A DNA stretch of 64,000 nucleotides from Bacteroidota bacterium (GCA_023428755.1 JAEYWX010000025.1:62001-126000), one strand, 5' to 3'; shown: positions 16,780-24,763, counted from the stretch's first letter. Notes: generated by a model not told the origin, from the sequence alone. Translations and numbers: made by a program.

Positions 16780-18084
16780 TTATAAAGATACGCTTGCACC
16801 CAATAACTTCAAGTGCTCATAAAAATCAGGATACGATTTATTAATCGCTTCTGCTTCTTCAATCGTCACATCGCCTTCCGCTTTCAAACCTGCCACTGCA
16901 CAAGCCATTGCAATACGATGATCGTGGCGTGAATGCACAGTAGCGCCTTTCAATCCGCCACCACCATGAACGATCATCAGATCATCCTGCAATTCAATCG
17001 TCACACCCAACTTCGCAAATTCTTCCTGCAAGGTTAATGCACGGTTGCTTTCTTTGTGTGTTAAACGTGTGGTGCCTTCAATCACTGTTTTACCATTGCA
17101 ATAAGAAGCCAACGCAACCAACGGCGGAAACAGATCGGGACATTCTGTTGCATTGAAATGAAAAGGCTTTAACGGAGCCGGACCAATTTCAATTTGCTCT
17201 GGCTGAATAGAAATGATGCAACCGCAATCCATCAACGCCTGCAACACAGCTTTATCGGCCTGTGTTGAAAATACATCCAATCCTTTTACCACGATGTTTC
17301 CTGCAACAGCACCTGCAACCAATAAGAATGCAGCACCACTCCAATCGCCTTCTACGGTGTAATGATGAGTGGTGAGTGATGAGTGATGAGTGCCATAATT
17401 AAATATGAACTCTTCGTAATTTTTATTTTCCGGAACAAGCAAACCAAATTGCTTCATTACATCCAATGTAAGATCTATGTATGGTTTACTCTTAAGACCG
17501 TTGACCTTTATTGTGATGACATTAGTTTCGGGTTCTGAAGTCCCTCCTTTGGAGGGGTTTGGGGAGGCCGCATACGCCAGCAACAATCCGGTTAAGAACT
17601 GTGAGCTGAGCGATCCATCAATGGTAATATTTTTCGGAATGATGGGCCCCTGGATATTCAACGGCAATTTCCCTTCATTACTTTTTACCTGTACATCCAG
17701 CTGCGGTAAGATCTCATCAAAGAAATCCATTGGTCGAGTAACCAAACTGCCGCTGCCGTTTACCGTTAGTGCATGATTGCTCAACGCTACCAACGGTGTA
17801 AACATGCGAATGCTCAAGCCGCTTTCGCCGCAATTGATTTCGCTGCTTACCGGTTGCACACCGATGCTTTCAATAACAAGTTCGTTGTTGTTGTTTGTAA
17901 CAACAGCACCAAGGCGTTGGGTAATATCCATCGCTGCCTTATCATCGTTACTATTACCTGGATTTTTGATGATGCTTTTACCCTTTGCCACCAATGCAGC
18001 CGCACAAGCTCTTTGCATCGAACTTTTTGATGCGTTCGATTGAATGGTTCCGGTAATTGTTGATGGATGAATTGTAACCTTCAT
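16780..18084 (-). CDS. aroA: 3-phosphoshikimate 1-carboxyvinyltransferase (EPSP synthase) with two repeat-derived inserts
   Basis: EPSP synthase joins shikimate-3-phosphate and phosphoenolpyruvate. I place the start at 18084 (MKVTIHPSTITG), since the 15 upstream residues fall in a hairpin repeat. Motifs: ASKSSMQRACAAALVA, NCGESGLSIRMFTPL, SSQFLTGLLLA, the DWSGAAF block, and RHDHRIAMACAVAG. Two segments do not belong to the family: about residues 171-185 (SPNPSKGGTSEPE), encoded by a C-rich dispersed repeat, and about 230-241 (THHSSLTTHH), encoded by an ACTCATC-type repeat. Both are in frame and lie between conserved blocks, so the enzyme is probably active. It follows aroB. Confidence 0.94.
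   Translation of the reverse strand: MKVTIHPSTITGTIQSNASKSSMQRACAAALVAKGKSIIKNPGNSNDDKAAMDITQRLGAVVTNNNNELVIESIGVQPVSSEINCGESGLSIRMFTPLVALSNHALTVNGSGSLVTRPMDFFDEILPQLDVQVKSNEGKLPLNIQGPIIPKNITIDGSLSSQFLTGLLLAYAASPNPSKGGTSEPETNVITIKVNGLKSKPYIDLTLDVMKQFGLLVPENKNYEEFIFNYGTHHSSLTTHHYTVEGDWSGAAFLLVAGAVAGNIVVKGLDVFSTQADKAVLQALMDCGCIISIQPEQIEIGPAPLKPFHFNATECPDLFPPLVALASYCNGKTVIEGTTRLTHKESNRALTLQEEFAKLGVTIELQDDLMIVHGGGGLKGATVHSRHDHRIAMACAVAGLKAEGDVTIEEAEAINKSYPDFYEHLKLLGASVSL
17361..17396. repeat. ACTCATC/GAGTGATG simple repeat inside aroA
   Basis: Alternating GATGAGTG/GGTGAGTG words encode THHSSLTTHH in AroA. A related stretch (ACTCACAACTCACCATTCAC) lies in the non-coding spacer at 19264-19284. Confidence 0.65.
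17540..17572. repeat. C-rich dispersed repeat inside aroA
   Basis: CCCTCCTTTGGAGGGG with the following TTTGGGGAGG is a short palindromic repeat; it encodes SPNPSKGG on the minus strand. The same family is seen in non-coding spacers of this window. Confidence 0.7.
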
Positions 18085-18094
18085 ATCTGTATGC

Positions 18095-18130
18095 GGTGAG
18101 TCACCCCTCAAGAAAAGCGGGTGGCTCACC
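18095..18130. repeat. 12-bp stem, 12-base loop hairpin between aroB and aroA
   Basis: GGTGAGTCACCC (18095-18106) pairs with GGGTGGCTCACC (18119-18130), with one G-T pair, around a 12-base loop. It occupies the gap between the aroB stop and the aroA start and ends 11 bases before the aroA ATG. No U-tract follows, so it may tune aroA translation or mRNA stability rather than terminate. Confidence 0.65.
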
Positions 18131-18134
18131 GGCT

Positions 18135-19160
18135 TTATAAATTTTCAATTAATTCTTTCAGCTGCACCAAAGGAATATTCATCACTTTGGCTTCGCCTAT
18201 TTTGTTGAGCACAACGTATTGCATTACATCCTGTGCTTTTTTCTTGTCTTTCTTCAACGTTTCAAAAGCTTCTGCTTTATCAAAAGCAAATGAAGAAGTG
18301 AGCCCGTATTGCTCAATAAGCCTGGTGAGACGTTGCGTTTCAGCAGAAGAAAAATTGTTGATCGTTTCCGAAATTTTTGCAGCAGCTACCATACCAATTG
18401 TTACGGCATGTCCATGCATCAATTGATATTTATTTTCAATGGCATGACCAAGTGTATGACCAAGATTCAACAACTTGCGATCAGCTTTTTCAAACTCATC
18501 TTCCTGCACTACTTTGGTTTTAATTAAACAGTTCCGTTCAATCAACTGCTGTAATGCTTCTTTGTTACTTTGATAGTAGGCAATTGAATGTTGCTCCAGC
18601 TCACTAAACATATCTGCATCTTTAATAGCGGCATGTTTAATTACTTCTGCAAAACCATTCTCCCATTCTTTTAATGGCAACGAGTCCAGCAATGAAACAT
18701 CGTACAATAAAAACGAAGGCTGACGGATTGTACCTACCATGTTCTTGTAAACGCCTACATCAATTCCATTCTTGCCACCAATGCTTGCATCAACCATGGC
18801 AAGAATAGTTGTGGGAATAAATCCGCAGGCAATACCACGCATGTACACTGCTGCAATGTAGCCAACCATATCGGTTACCACACCGCCACCAACACCAACG
18901 AGTGTCGATTTACGATCTGTTCCCAGTTCAATCAACTGGCGGATCACATCATCAACTGTCGCTTGTATTTTATGTGCTTCCCCTGCTTTCATTACAATGG
19001 TTTTCCAACCATCGAACTTTGCAGCGTGTGCAGCAAATACATGTTCGTCGGTAATGAGCACAGTGCTGTTGCTGTCTGCAATTGCAGACAGTTGCGCCAT
19101 GCTGCCGTTGAAATAATAATCAACTGATGCGGTAGAAAATTGATAGGTCTGTTTTACCAT
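18135..19160 (-). CDS. aroB: 3-dehydroquinate synthase
   Basis: Cyclises DAHP to 3-dehydroquinate with NAD and a divalent metal. The 341-residue protein shows TDRKSTLVGVGGGVVTDMVGY (NAD site), RGIACGFIPTTILAMVDASIGGKNGID, GFAEVIKHAAI (metal ligand Glu, catalytic Lys) and LNLGHTLGHAIE (metal ligand His). Length is slightly short, as in other Bacteroidota. Lies in the aro operon between the DAHP synthase fusion and aroA. Confidence 0.95.
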   Translation of the reverse strand: MVKQTYQFSTASVDYYFNGSMAQLSAIADSNSTVLITDEHVFAAHAAKFDGWKTIVMKAGEAHKIQATVDDVIRQLIELGTDRKSTLVGVGGGVVTDMVGYIAAVYMRGIACGFIPTTILAMVDASIGGKNGIDVGVYKNMVGTIRQPSFLLYDVSLLDSLPLKEWENGFAEVIKHAAIKDADMFSELEQHSIAYYQSNKEALQQLIERNCLIKTKVVQEDEFEKADRKLLNLGHTLGHAIENKYQLMHGHAVTIGMVAAAKISETINNFSSAETQRLTRLIEQYGLTSSFAFDKAEAFETLKKDKKKAQDVMQYVVLNKIGEAKVMNIPLVQLKELIENL

Positions 19161-19202
19161 GATATCATTGCCAAAAAGGGACTAAGACGAAAAGAAAAAA
19201 GA

Positions 19203-19238
19203 TGAATAGAGTTATACAGCACAAGAGTGCGACGCAAC
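19203..19238. repeat. Inverted repeat, downstream flank of the DAHP synthase gene
   Basis: The 20 bases GCACAAGAGTGCGACGCAAC (19219-19238) recur as their exact reverse complement at 20438-20457. Beyond the perfect core both copies share GATGAATAGA in the same relative place (19201-19210), giving an imperfect arm of about 36 bases. Confidence 0.85.
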
Positions 19239-19288
19239 TGTAGCAACATAGGATTACTGCAGTTCACTCACAACTCACCATTCACCAC

Positions 19289-20377
19289 TCACGAATCCAA
19301 CACCTTCTTCTGATGATTAATGCTTTCCATATGCACCGCATCAAAATACTTGGTGATAAATTCTTTGCTCAAACCTTTGCGTTCACCTTCTCTGTATGCA
19401 CGCTCCAGAATTTCGTTCCAGCGGTTGGTTTGCAGGATGGTGATGTTGTTATCTTTTTTGTACTGACCAATGCTTTCAGCAATTTTCATACGCTGACCAA
19501 TGATCTGCATCAACTCATCATCGAGGTGGTTGATCTGCTGACGTAATTTTTCCAATGCAGCATGATATTCCGGCGATGCCACATCTTCTTTACGCCAGAT
19601 GATACTGCTGATCATTTCGCCCAAACGCTCAGGAGTCACCTGCTGTTTTGCATCGCTCCATGCATTATCCGGATCAATATGACTTTCAATCATCACACCA
19701 TCAAAGTCGAGATCAATGGCACGTTGTGCAGTTTCCTGCAAAATATCTCTACGTCCGCAGATATGCGAAGGATCATTAATGATCATCATCTCAGGGTTAC
19801 GACGTTTCATTTCAATTGCCAGATGCCACATTGGTGCATTGCGGTATTCGGTATTTCCATACGAAGAAAAACCACGATGGATCAAACCGATCTGTTTAAT
19901 ACCTGCTCGTGCAACACGCTCTACTGCACCACTCCACAATTCAAGATCAGGATTGATCGGGTTCTTGATCAACACAGGTACATCCACACCACGTAACGCA
20001 TCTGCAACTTCCTGTACGCTGAATGGGTTTACGGTTGTACGTGCACCGATCCACAATACATCAACATCAAATGTCAACGCATCTTCTACTTGTTTAGCAG
20101 TTGCTACTTCTGCTGCAGTTGGTAAGCCTGTTAACTCTTTTGCTTTTTGTAACCAGGGTAAACCTTTTGCACCAATACCTTCGAACATACCGGGTTTGGT
20201 ACGGGGTTTCCAGATACCTGCACGCAGAATATCTACTTTTCCTGTTGCGGCTAACTGCTGGGCTGTTGCCACCAGTTGCTCTTCTGTTTCGGCGCTGCAA
20301 GGGCCACTGATCACCAGCGGACGTTTATTCCATGCGGCCTGCACTTTTTCTTTCATGTTTGCTTCTAATGTTTGCAT
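19289..20377 (-). CDS. Bifunctional DAHP synthase / chorismate mutase
   Basis: The N-terminal part (about residues 10-260) is a type I-beta DAHP synthase: PLVISGPCSAETEEQL, GIWKPRTKPGMFEGIG, LIKNPINPDLELW, GLIHRGFSSYGN, INDPSHICGRRD and a metal-binding SHIDPDNAWSDAKQQ. The C-terminal part (about residues 270-362) is an AroQ chorismate mutase (LRQQINHLDDELMQIIGQRM, then IGQYKKDNN). It thus performs both the entry step of the shikimate route and the first step toward Phe/Tyr; in this architecture the mutase domain also mediates feedback control (known for the family). The gene is bracketed by a 20-base perfect inverted repeat. Confidence 0.95.
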   Translation of the reverse strand: MQTLEANMKEKVQAAWNKRPLVISGPCSAETEEQLVATAQQLAATGKVDILRAGIWKPRTKPGMFEGIGAKGLPWLQKAKELTGLPTAAEVATAKQVEDALTFDVDVLWIGARTTVNPFSVQEVADALRGVDVPVLIKNPINPDLELWSGAVERVARAGIKQIGLIHRGFSSYGNTEYRNAPMWHLAIEMKRRNPEMMIINDPSHICGRRDILQETAQRAIDLDFDGVMIESHIDPDNAWSDAKQQVTPERLGEMISSIIWRKEDVASPEYHAALEKLRQQINHLDDELMQIIGQRMKIAESIGQYKKDNNITILQTNRWNEILERAYREGERKGLSKEFITKYFDAVHMESINHQKKVLDS

Positions 20378-20437
20378 TGTTATTGGTTGTAAAGTTAAGT
20401 TTTATGTTGCGAACGCTTGTTCTGCTATTGGGCGTTC

Positions 20438-20474
20438 GTTGCGTCGCACTCTTGTGCTACGTTAATTCTATTCA
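20438..20474. repeat. Inverted repeat, upstream flank of the DAHP synthase gene
   Basis: GTTGCGTCGCACTCTTGTGC (20438-20457), followed by TCTATTCATC at 20467-20476, mirrors 19201-19238. A further stem GAACGC/GCGTTC lies just to the left (20411-20436). Confidence 0.85.
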
Positions 20475-20481
20475 TCAAAGA

Positions 20482-20949
20482 CTATTTCTTATTCGGTTTT
20501 AAAGTTTTATAATCAATATCGTTTGTCTTATCGATGAGCGTTGAATCGTTCTTTCTGTAAATCAAAGTGTCCCCATCTTGATTCACAACAACTCCACCCA
20601 TACTGTCTTTAAAGATTGTTATACTCTGCTTAGGAATATCTGCTTCCTTCTTTGTGTCTTTAAACAAATCACCAACCAGCAATAACAGAGGTGTGCAGAT
20701 AAAACATAAGTTAGAAATGCTTAGACCAATCCAAAAAAGTCGCAACTGATCACCTTTAACTCTTTTAATTGCCCCCACCGTCCAAACTATACAAAACATA
20801 TATAAAAGAAAAAGAAACAAATGGCTAAACCCAAGCCCATGAATGTAGCCGCCATCGACATACTTCCAAATTAAGTTCGATAGCAAGTAACCCCCACCAA
20901 AAACAAGAATGGAAGTCAACACACCTGCTATAATTGTATTTCGTTTCAT
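20482..20949 (-). CDS. Hypothetical membrane protein
   Basis: The 155-residue product has three predicted membrane segments (about residues 7-27, 42-62 and 74-93: LTSILVFGGGYLL, LFLFLLYMFCIVWTV, IGLSISNLCFICTPLLLLV) and a hydrophilic C-terminal tail with two DGDTLIY/DSTLID-like strands. I recognise no family. It sits inside the aromatic operon between the GNAT gene and the DAHP synthase gene; the long flanking gaps and neighbouring repeats suggest later insertion. Confidence 0.6.
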   Translation of the reverse strand: MKRNTIIAGVLTSILVFGGGYLLSNLIWKYVDGGYIHGLGFSHLFLFLLYMFCIVWTVGAIKRVKGDQLRLFWIGLSISNLCFICTPLLLLVGDLFKDTKKEADIPKQSITIFKDSMGGVVVNQDGDTLIYRKNDSTLIDKTNDIDYKTLKPNKK

Positions 20950-20985
20950 TTTACTTTCAAGCTTCTTAATCTTCTTTCTTCTTGG

Positions 20986-21447
20986 TTATAATTTATTCTT
21001 ATGAATCTTTTTAATCTCTTTAAATCGTGGTTCAGACATTTCAAACTTGATCTCTCCTTTTCCATACACACCTGTTTCAACCCATCCCTGCCTGCGATAA
21101 AATGTTTCAGCTCTTGTACCGGGGCTTGTACTCAACCACACCGTTTCATTTGTCTGTTCAAAATACCAGTTCATCATCAGGTCGTGCAATTGTTTACCAA
21201 TGCCTCTTGCTTCCACATCCGGATTTACAAACAAAGCCCAGATATTATGATCCACTAAATCAGCAATAGCAAATCCAACAACCGCATTGCCGATTGTGCA
21301 CACCCATCCTTTTCCTCTTTTTATAATGTAGGTTTCCACATCAGCATCAGGTACCAATGCAGGATCACTCAATGTATTTTCCTTTACAGCATTGCGTACA
21401 ATCTGCATTTGATGAATATCCTGTATGGTCGCCTCACGAAAAATCAT
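20986..21447 (-). CDS. GNAT family N-acetyltransferase
   Basis: A single GNAT domain of 153 residues: IFREATIQDIHQMQIVRNAV at the start, VGFAIADLVDHNIWALFVNPD (beta 4), ARGIGKQLHDLMMNW (acetyl-CoA pyrophosphate loop, R/QxxGxG/A-like) and FYRRQGWVETG. Acceptor substrate unknown. Its ATG lies within the tyrA stop region (4-base overlap), so it is translationally coupled to tyrA and likely to respond to the same control. Confidence 0.85.
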   Translation of the reverse strand: MIFREATIQDIHQMQIVRNAVKENTLSDPALVPDADVETYIIKRGKGWVCTIGNAVVGFAIADLVDHNIWALFVNPDVEARGIGKQLHDLMMNWYFEQTNETVWLSTSPGTRAETFYRRQGWVETGVYGKGEIKFEMSEPRFKEIKKIHKNKL

Positions 21448-22301
21448 TTGATAATCCGTTTAATGTTATTTGCATGTTCAATCAATCCTCTCAATTCTGC
21501 TTCATTGCTTTCTTCAATCCTGTCTCTGAATTTTTTCAGCTGTTCAATATGCTCGTTCAACACATCCAATACATTTTCTTTGTTCTGCAAAAAGATGGGC
21601 ACCCACATAGCCGGGTTACTCTTTGCCAAACGCACCGTACTTTCAAAACCCGCACTCGCCATTTCGAAAATCGCATTGTCTTCTTTCTCTTTTTGCAAAA
21701 CTGTATTTGCCAATGCAAATGAAGTGATGTGCGAAATATGACTTACATACGCTGCATGCAGATCATGTGCTTTCGCTTCCATACTCAACAGGTGCATGCC
21801 AATTTTTTTGTACATGTATTTTGTCCACTCCAATGCATCCAGGTCGCTTTCACCTTCATTGCAAATGATCACCGCTTTATTTTCATACGCACCACGTACT
21901 GCTGCGGCCGGACCACTGTACTCTGTACCCCACATCGGATGCGTTGCAACATAACGTCCACGTTTGGGATGATTGGCTACAGCTTCTGTCAACTGCGATT
22001 TGGTAGAACCCAGATCGATAACGATCTGTTTGTCCACCTTATCCAGAATAGCAGGCAGCAATCCTACCATTTTATCCACCGGAAAAGCAAGGATCACTAC
22101 ATCGCTTTGTGCAATGGCTTCATCTAATGGTAATACTTCATCTACCAGTTCAAGTTCCAGCGCTTTTGTTTCGTGTTCTTTGTTGGCATCACTACCAATC
22201 AAGCGTGATGAGATCTTTTTCTCATGCAGTTGAATGGCAAGTGAACCACCAATTAAACCCACACCGATTATTGCAATACGTTTCCGTTCCATACTTTTCA
22301 C
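21444..22301 (-). CDS. tyrA: Prephenate dehydrogenase
   Basis: Converts prephenate to 4-hydroxyphenylpyruvate with NAD(P), on the way to tyrosine. The 285-residue protein has the Rossmann motif IAIIGVGLIGGSLA near residue 9, DVVILAFPVD, VIDLGSTKSQL, THPMWGTEYSGP (catalytic His and substrate contacts) and HAAYVSHISHI. No mutase or ACT domain is fused. It is preceded by the aminotransferase gene (10-base gap) and overlaps the GNAT gene. Confidence 0.94.
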   Translation of the reverse strand: MKSMERKRIAIIGVGLIGGSLAIQLHEKKISSRLIGSDANKEHETKALELELVDEVLPLDEAIAQSDVVILAFPVDKMVGLLPAILDKVDKQIVIDLGSTKSQLTEAVANHPKRGRYVATHPMWGTEYSGPAAAVRGAYENKAVIICNEGESDLDALEWTKYMYKKIGMHLLSMEAKAHDLHAAYVSHISHITSFALANTVLQKEKEDNAIFEMASAGFESTVRLAKSNPAMWVPIFLQNKENVLDVLNEHIEQLKKFRDRIEESNEAELRGLIEHANNIKRIIK

Positions 22302-22311
22302 TTTTGACTTT

Positions 22312-23520
22312 CTACTTTTTATTTATTCTACTTATCGCTTCTTCAAACCGTTCAACCGGTGCACACAAACTGATGCGGATATATCCGTCACCGGCGTTAC
22401 CAAAAATGCCGCCCGGTGTAATAAATACATTGCTGCCATACAACACTTCATCACTCACCTCGTAACCTGTTTTATACTTCGCCGGAATCTTTGCCCACAC
22501 AAACATGCCCACCTGGTCTTTCGAATAGTCACAGTTCAAGAGGTCGAGTAATTCAAATACTTTCTCCCGGCGCTCACGGTAAATCGCATTTACACCATCG
22601 TACCAATCCTTACCCAGGCTCAATGCTTTTGCTGCAGCTAACTGCAAAGGCAAAAACATACCACTGTCCATATTGCTTTTGAAACGCAGCACTTCATCAA
22701 TGCGTTCTTTTGCACCGCTGAGCATACCTACTCTCCAGCCGGCCATATTGCTCGATTTGCTCAATGAGTTTAACTCCAGCACGCAATCTTTTGCACCGTC
22801 AATACTTAACAAACTCATCGGGTTGTCATTCAAAATAAAACTATACGGGTTATCGTGAATGATGAGAATGCCGGTTCTTTTTCCAAACGCAACCAATGCT
22901 TCAAACAAGTTTTTATCGGCAGGCTGACCAGTTGGCATTTGCGGATAGTTTACAAACATCAGCTTCACAGCCCCCTTCCGACTTCCCCCGGAAGGGGAAG
23001 CCACCATCGCACCTGCCTCGCTATTCAAAGACTTTATTTGTTTTTCGATTTCTTCAAAATCGGGAGCATAATTATTTTCTTCTTTCAAATCATAATCCAC
23101 ACAAGAGCCACCAGCCAATTTCACTGCACTTCTGTATGTTGGGTAACCGGGATTCGGCACCAGTACTTCATCACCCTCATTCAAATACGTCATGCAGATA
23201 TGCATGATGCCTTCTTTACTTCCGATCAATGGAAGTACTTCTGTATCCGGATTCAATTCAACATTGTACCATTTCTTATACCAATCGCTCATCGCCTTAC
23301 GCAACACAACTGACCCTTTGTACGATTGATAACCATGTACATTCGGCTTCACACTTTCTTCCTGCAATACTTTAATTACATCAGGATGCGGTGGTAAATC
23401 AGGACTGCCAATACCCAAATTGATGATCTGCTTACCTTGTTTGTTCAGTTCATCGATCTCCCGCAACTTCTGCGAAAAATAATATTCGCCAATACCATCC
23501 AATCGTTTTGCTGTTTGCAT
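22312..23520 (-). CDS. Class I PLP aminotransferase, probable aromatic aminotransferase
   Basis: A fold-type I aminotransferase of 402 residues: INLGIGSPDLPPHPDV near residue 33, NPGYPTYRSAVKL, NYPQMPTGQPA, HDNPYSFI and the PLP-lysine motif ELNSLSKSSNMAGWRVGM. It resembles LL-diaminopimelate/aspartate aminotransferases, but its place between pheA and tyrA suggests transamination of phenylpyruvate and 4-hydroxyphenylpyruvate (inference from context). About residues 172-187 (VASPSGGSRKGAV) interrupt a loop and are encoded by a dispersed C-rich repeat, in frame. Confidence 0.9.
   Translation of the reverse strand: MQTAKRLDGIGEYYFSQKLREIDELNKQGKQIINLGIGSPDLPPHPDVIKVLQEESVKPNVHGYQSYKGSVVLRKAMSDWYKKWYNVELNPDTEVLPLIGSKEGIMHICMTYLNEGDEVLVPNPGYPTYRSAVKLAGGSCVDYDLKEENNYAPDFEEIEKQIKSLNSEAGAMVASPSGGSRKGAVKLMFVNYPQMPTGQPADKNLFEALVAFGKRTGILIIHDNPYSFILNDNPMSLLSIDGAKDCVLELNSLSKSSNMAGWRVGMLSGAKERIDEVLRFKSNMDSGMFLPLQLAAAKALSLGKDWYDGVNAIYRERREKVFELLDLLNCDYSKDQVGMFVWAKIPAKYKTGYEVSDEVLYGSNVFITPGGIFGNAGDGYIRISLCAPVERFEEAISRINKK
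22973..23002. repeat. C-rich dispersed repeat inside the aminotransferase gene
   Basis: CCCCCTTCCGACTTCCCCC followed by GGAAGGGGAAG forms a palindromic unit like those at 9477 and 17540; on the minus strand it encodes SPSGGSRKGA. Confidence 0.7.
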
Positions 23521-23636
23521 ATTCTTATCAGCTTTCGTTTATTCTTTTATTTAATCAACCCGCTTCCTATGTGGGCTGTGTTGCAGCCAAGTCTACCCTT
23601 CAGGGGTAACCGAAGAATGAAGGTTACGAGCGAAGC

Positions 23637-24569
23637 TCAGAAGGGGCTCTTTCCATTTTTGTAAACACCATAAATTTTCAATTCTACTGTTGAAGGTTTG
23701 ATTGCTTCAATCACCCGGCGAAACTGATCCATTGTATCAAACTCCATATCTGCATGAAAGCTGTATTTGAAATCGGAACCCGGAATAGGAAAACTTTGCA
23801 GCTTGCTTAAATTAATACCACCATCTGCAATTTGTCCCAGCACTCTTGCCAGGCTTCCTTTCGAATGATCGGTTACAAAATTTACAGAAGCTTTATTGGC
23901 CTGTTCAATCAACTCTTTCTGTTCACGTTGTAAAATGAGGAAACGGGTATAGTTCTTCTTCATGGTTTGGATAGCCGGTGCAATCACATTCAACCCATAT
24001 AAATCAGCAGCCAGCTTACTGGCAATCGCTGCAATATGTTTGCTCTTGTGCTGGTAAATATGTTTTGCACTCAAAGCTGTGTCTTCCGTTTCTACCAGCT
24101 TCCATTTGTATTTATCTAAATAATCATAGCACTGCTGCAACGCCATGGTGTGCGAATGCACTTCTTTAATGTCTTCCAGTTTTACACCTTGATTTACGAT
24201 GAGGTTTTGTTTAATATGCAGATACACTTCGCCAACAATCGTGAGGTTACTTTTTTGTAACAGATTGTAGTTGGGCAGAATACTTCCGGCAATGGAATTT
24301 TCAATGGCCATTACGGCGCCATCGCTTTCTTTTTTATTGGCGCCGATCTTCACCACGTCCCTGAATGTGGCACAGGGGATCACTTCCACATCCTTTCCAA
24401 AAAATTGCCGTGCCGCTTCCTGATGAAAACTGCCTTCGTATCCCTGTATGGTAACTTTTGGTACTCGTTGCCGCTTTTCCGTTCGACTGCGCTCGGGATT
24501 GGAACTTGCATCCGCACTAACTTTATTTGATACCGATTCTGTTTTTTTACTTACCATTACTGAACTCAT
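23637..24569 (-). CDS. pheA: Prephenate dehydratase with ACT domain
   Basis: Converts prephenate to phenylpyruvate. After a 37-residue N-terminal extension the catalytic domain begins KVTIQGYEGSFHQEAARQFF, with PCATFRDVV, GAVMAIENSIAGSI, VHSHTMALQQCYDYLD and the TRFLIL signature (KKNYTRFLIL). A C-terminal ACT domain (HSKGSLARVLGQIADGGINL, the GALAxVL-like and ESRP-like regions) would bind phenylalanine for feedback control. Residues around 24-31 (NPERSRTE) are encoded by a GAGCGCAGTCGA repeat, so the extension is probably not structural. First gene of the superoperon, controlled by the attenuator upstream. Confidence 0.94.
   Translation of the reverse strand: MSSVMVSKKTESVSNKVSADASSNPERSRTEKRQRVPKVTIQGYEGSFHQEAARQFFGKDVEVIPCATFRDVVKIGANKKESDGAVMAIENSIAGSILPNYNLLQKSNLTIVGEVYLHIKQNLIVNQGVKLEDIKEVHSHTMALQQCYDYLDKYKWKLVETEDTALSAKHIYQHKSKHIAAIASKLAADLYGLNVIAPAIQTMKKNYTRFLILQREQKELIEQANKASVNFVTDHSKGSLARVLGQIADGGINLSKLQSFPIPGSDFKYSFHADMEFDTMDQFRRVIEAIKPSTVELKIYGVYKNGKSPF
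24483..24494. repeat. GAGCGCAGTCGA repeat core inside pheA
   Basis: TCGACTGCGCTC on the plus strand is the exact 12-base core of the dispersed family. Here the flanking arms are not complementary, so this copy has decayed or lacks arms. Confidence 0.75.
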
Positions 24570-24590
24570 TAATGTTTTTTGTTTTTACTT

Positions 24591-24613
24591 CCTGTCCGGG
24601 TGTCCGGGACAGG
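24591..24613 (-). promoter_or_regulatory. Second hairpin between attenuator and pheA
   Basis: CCTGTCC (24591-24597) pairs with GGACAGG (24607-24613). It lies between the terminator hairpin and the pheA start, 21 bases from the ATG; it could shield or expose the pheA start. Confidence 0.5.
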
Positions 24614-24621
24614 GTAAAATG

Positions 24622-24651
24622 AAGAATCCCGACCTTCTGGCCGGGATTCTT
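24622..24651 (-). terminator. Transcription attenuator hairpin upstream of pheA
   Basis: On the minus strand AAGAATCCCGGCC pairs with GGTCGGGATTCTT (13 bp, one G-U) around the loop AGAA, followed by CATTTTA. It lies between the Phe/Tyr-rich leader ORF and pheA. The segment GAATCCCGGC of its 5' arm (24640-24649) can instead pair with GCCGGGCTTC within the leader ORF (24695-24704), 9 of 10 positions: a competing antiterminator. Confidence 0.85.
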
Positions 24652-24673
24652 TATGTTGATTCGTTTCGTTCGT

Positions 24674-24763
24674 TTAGTTCACTTTCAACAAAAGGAAGCC
24701 CGGCTTCATTCTAAAATAAAAGAAGCTAAAATAAAAGAAACGGTATCCTTTGTTTGTTGTCAT
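24674..24763 (-). CDS. pheL: Phe/Tyr-rich leader peptide of the aromatic operon
   Basis: A 29-codon ORF, too short for ordinary gene calling, begins ATG ACA ACA at 24763 and ends TAA at 24674. Residues 9-17 read FFYFSFFYF: six Phe and two Tyr in nine codons, with a further Tyr at 7 and Phe at 23. It is followed by an intrinsic terminator and then by pheA, tyrA, the DAHP synthase/chorismate mutase and the shikimate genes. By analogy with enterobacterial pheL, stalling at Phe/Tyr codons when charged tRNA is scarce would leave codons 18-24 free to form the antiterminator. The promoter -7 box ends only 6 bases before the ATG, so the message is probably leaderless. The coding assignment is seen; the mechanism is inferred. 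Confidence 0.9.
   Translation of the reverse strand: MTTNKGYRFFYFSFFYFRMKPGFLLLKVN

Noticed and set aside
19716..20465. 249-residue plus ORF antisense to the DAHP synthase gene
   Set aside because: Long but in the shadow of a strongly conserved gene; no recognisable domain.
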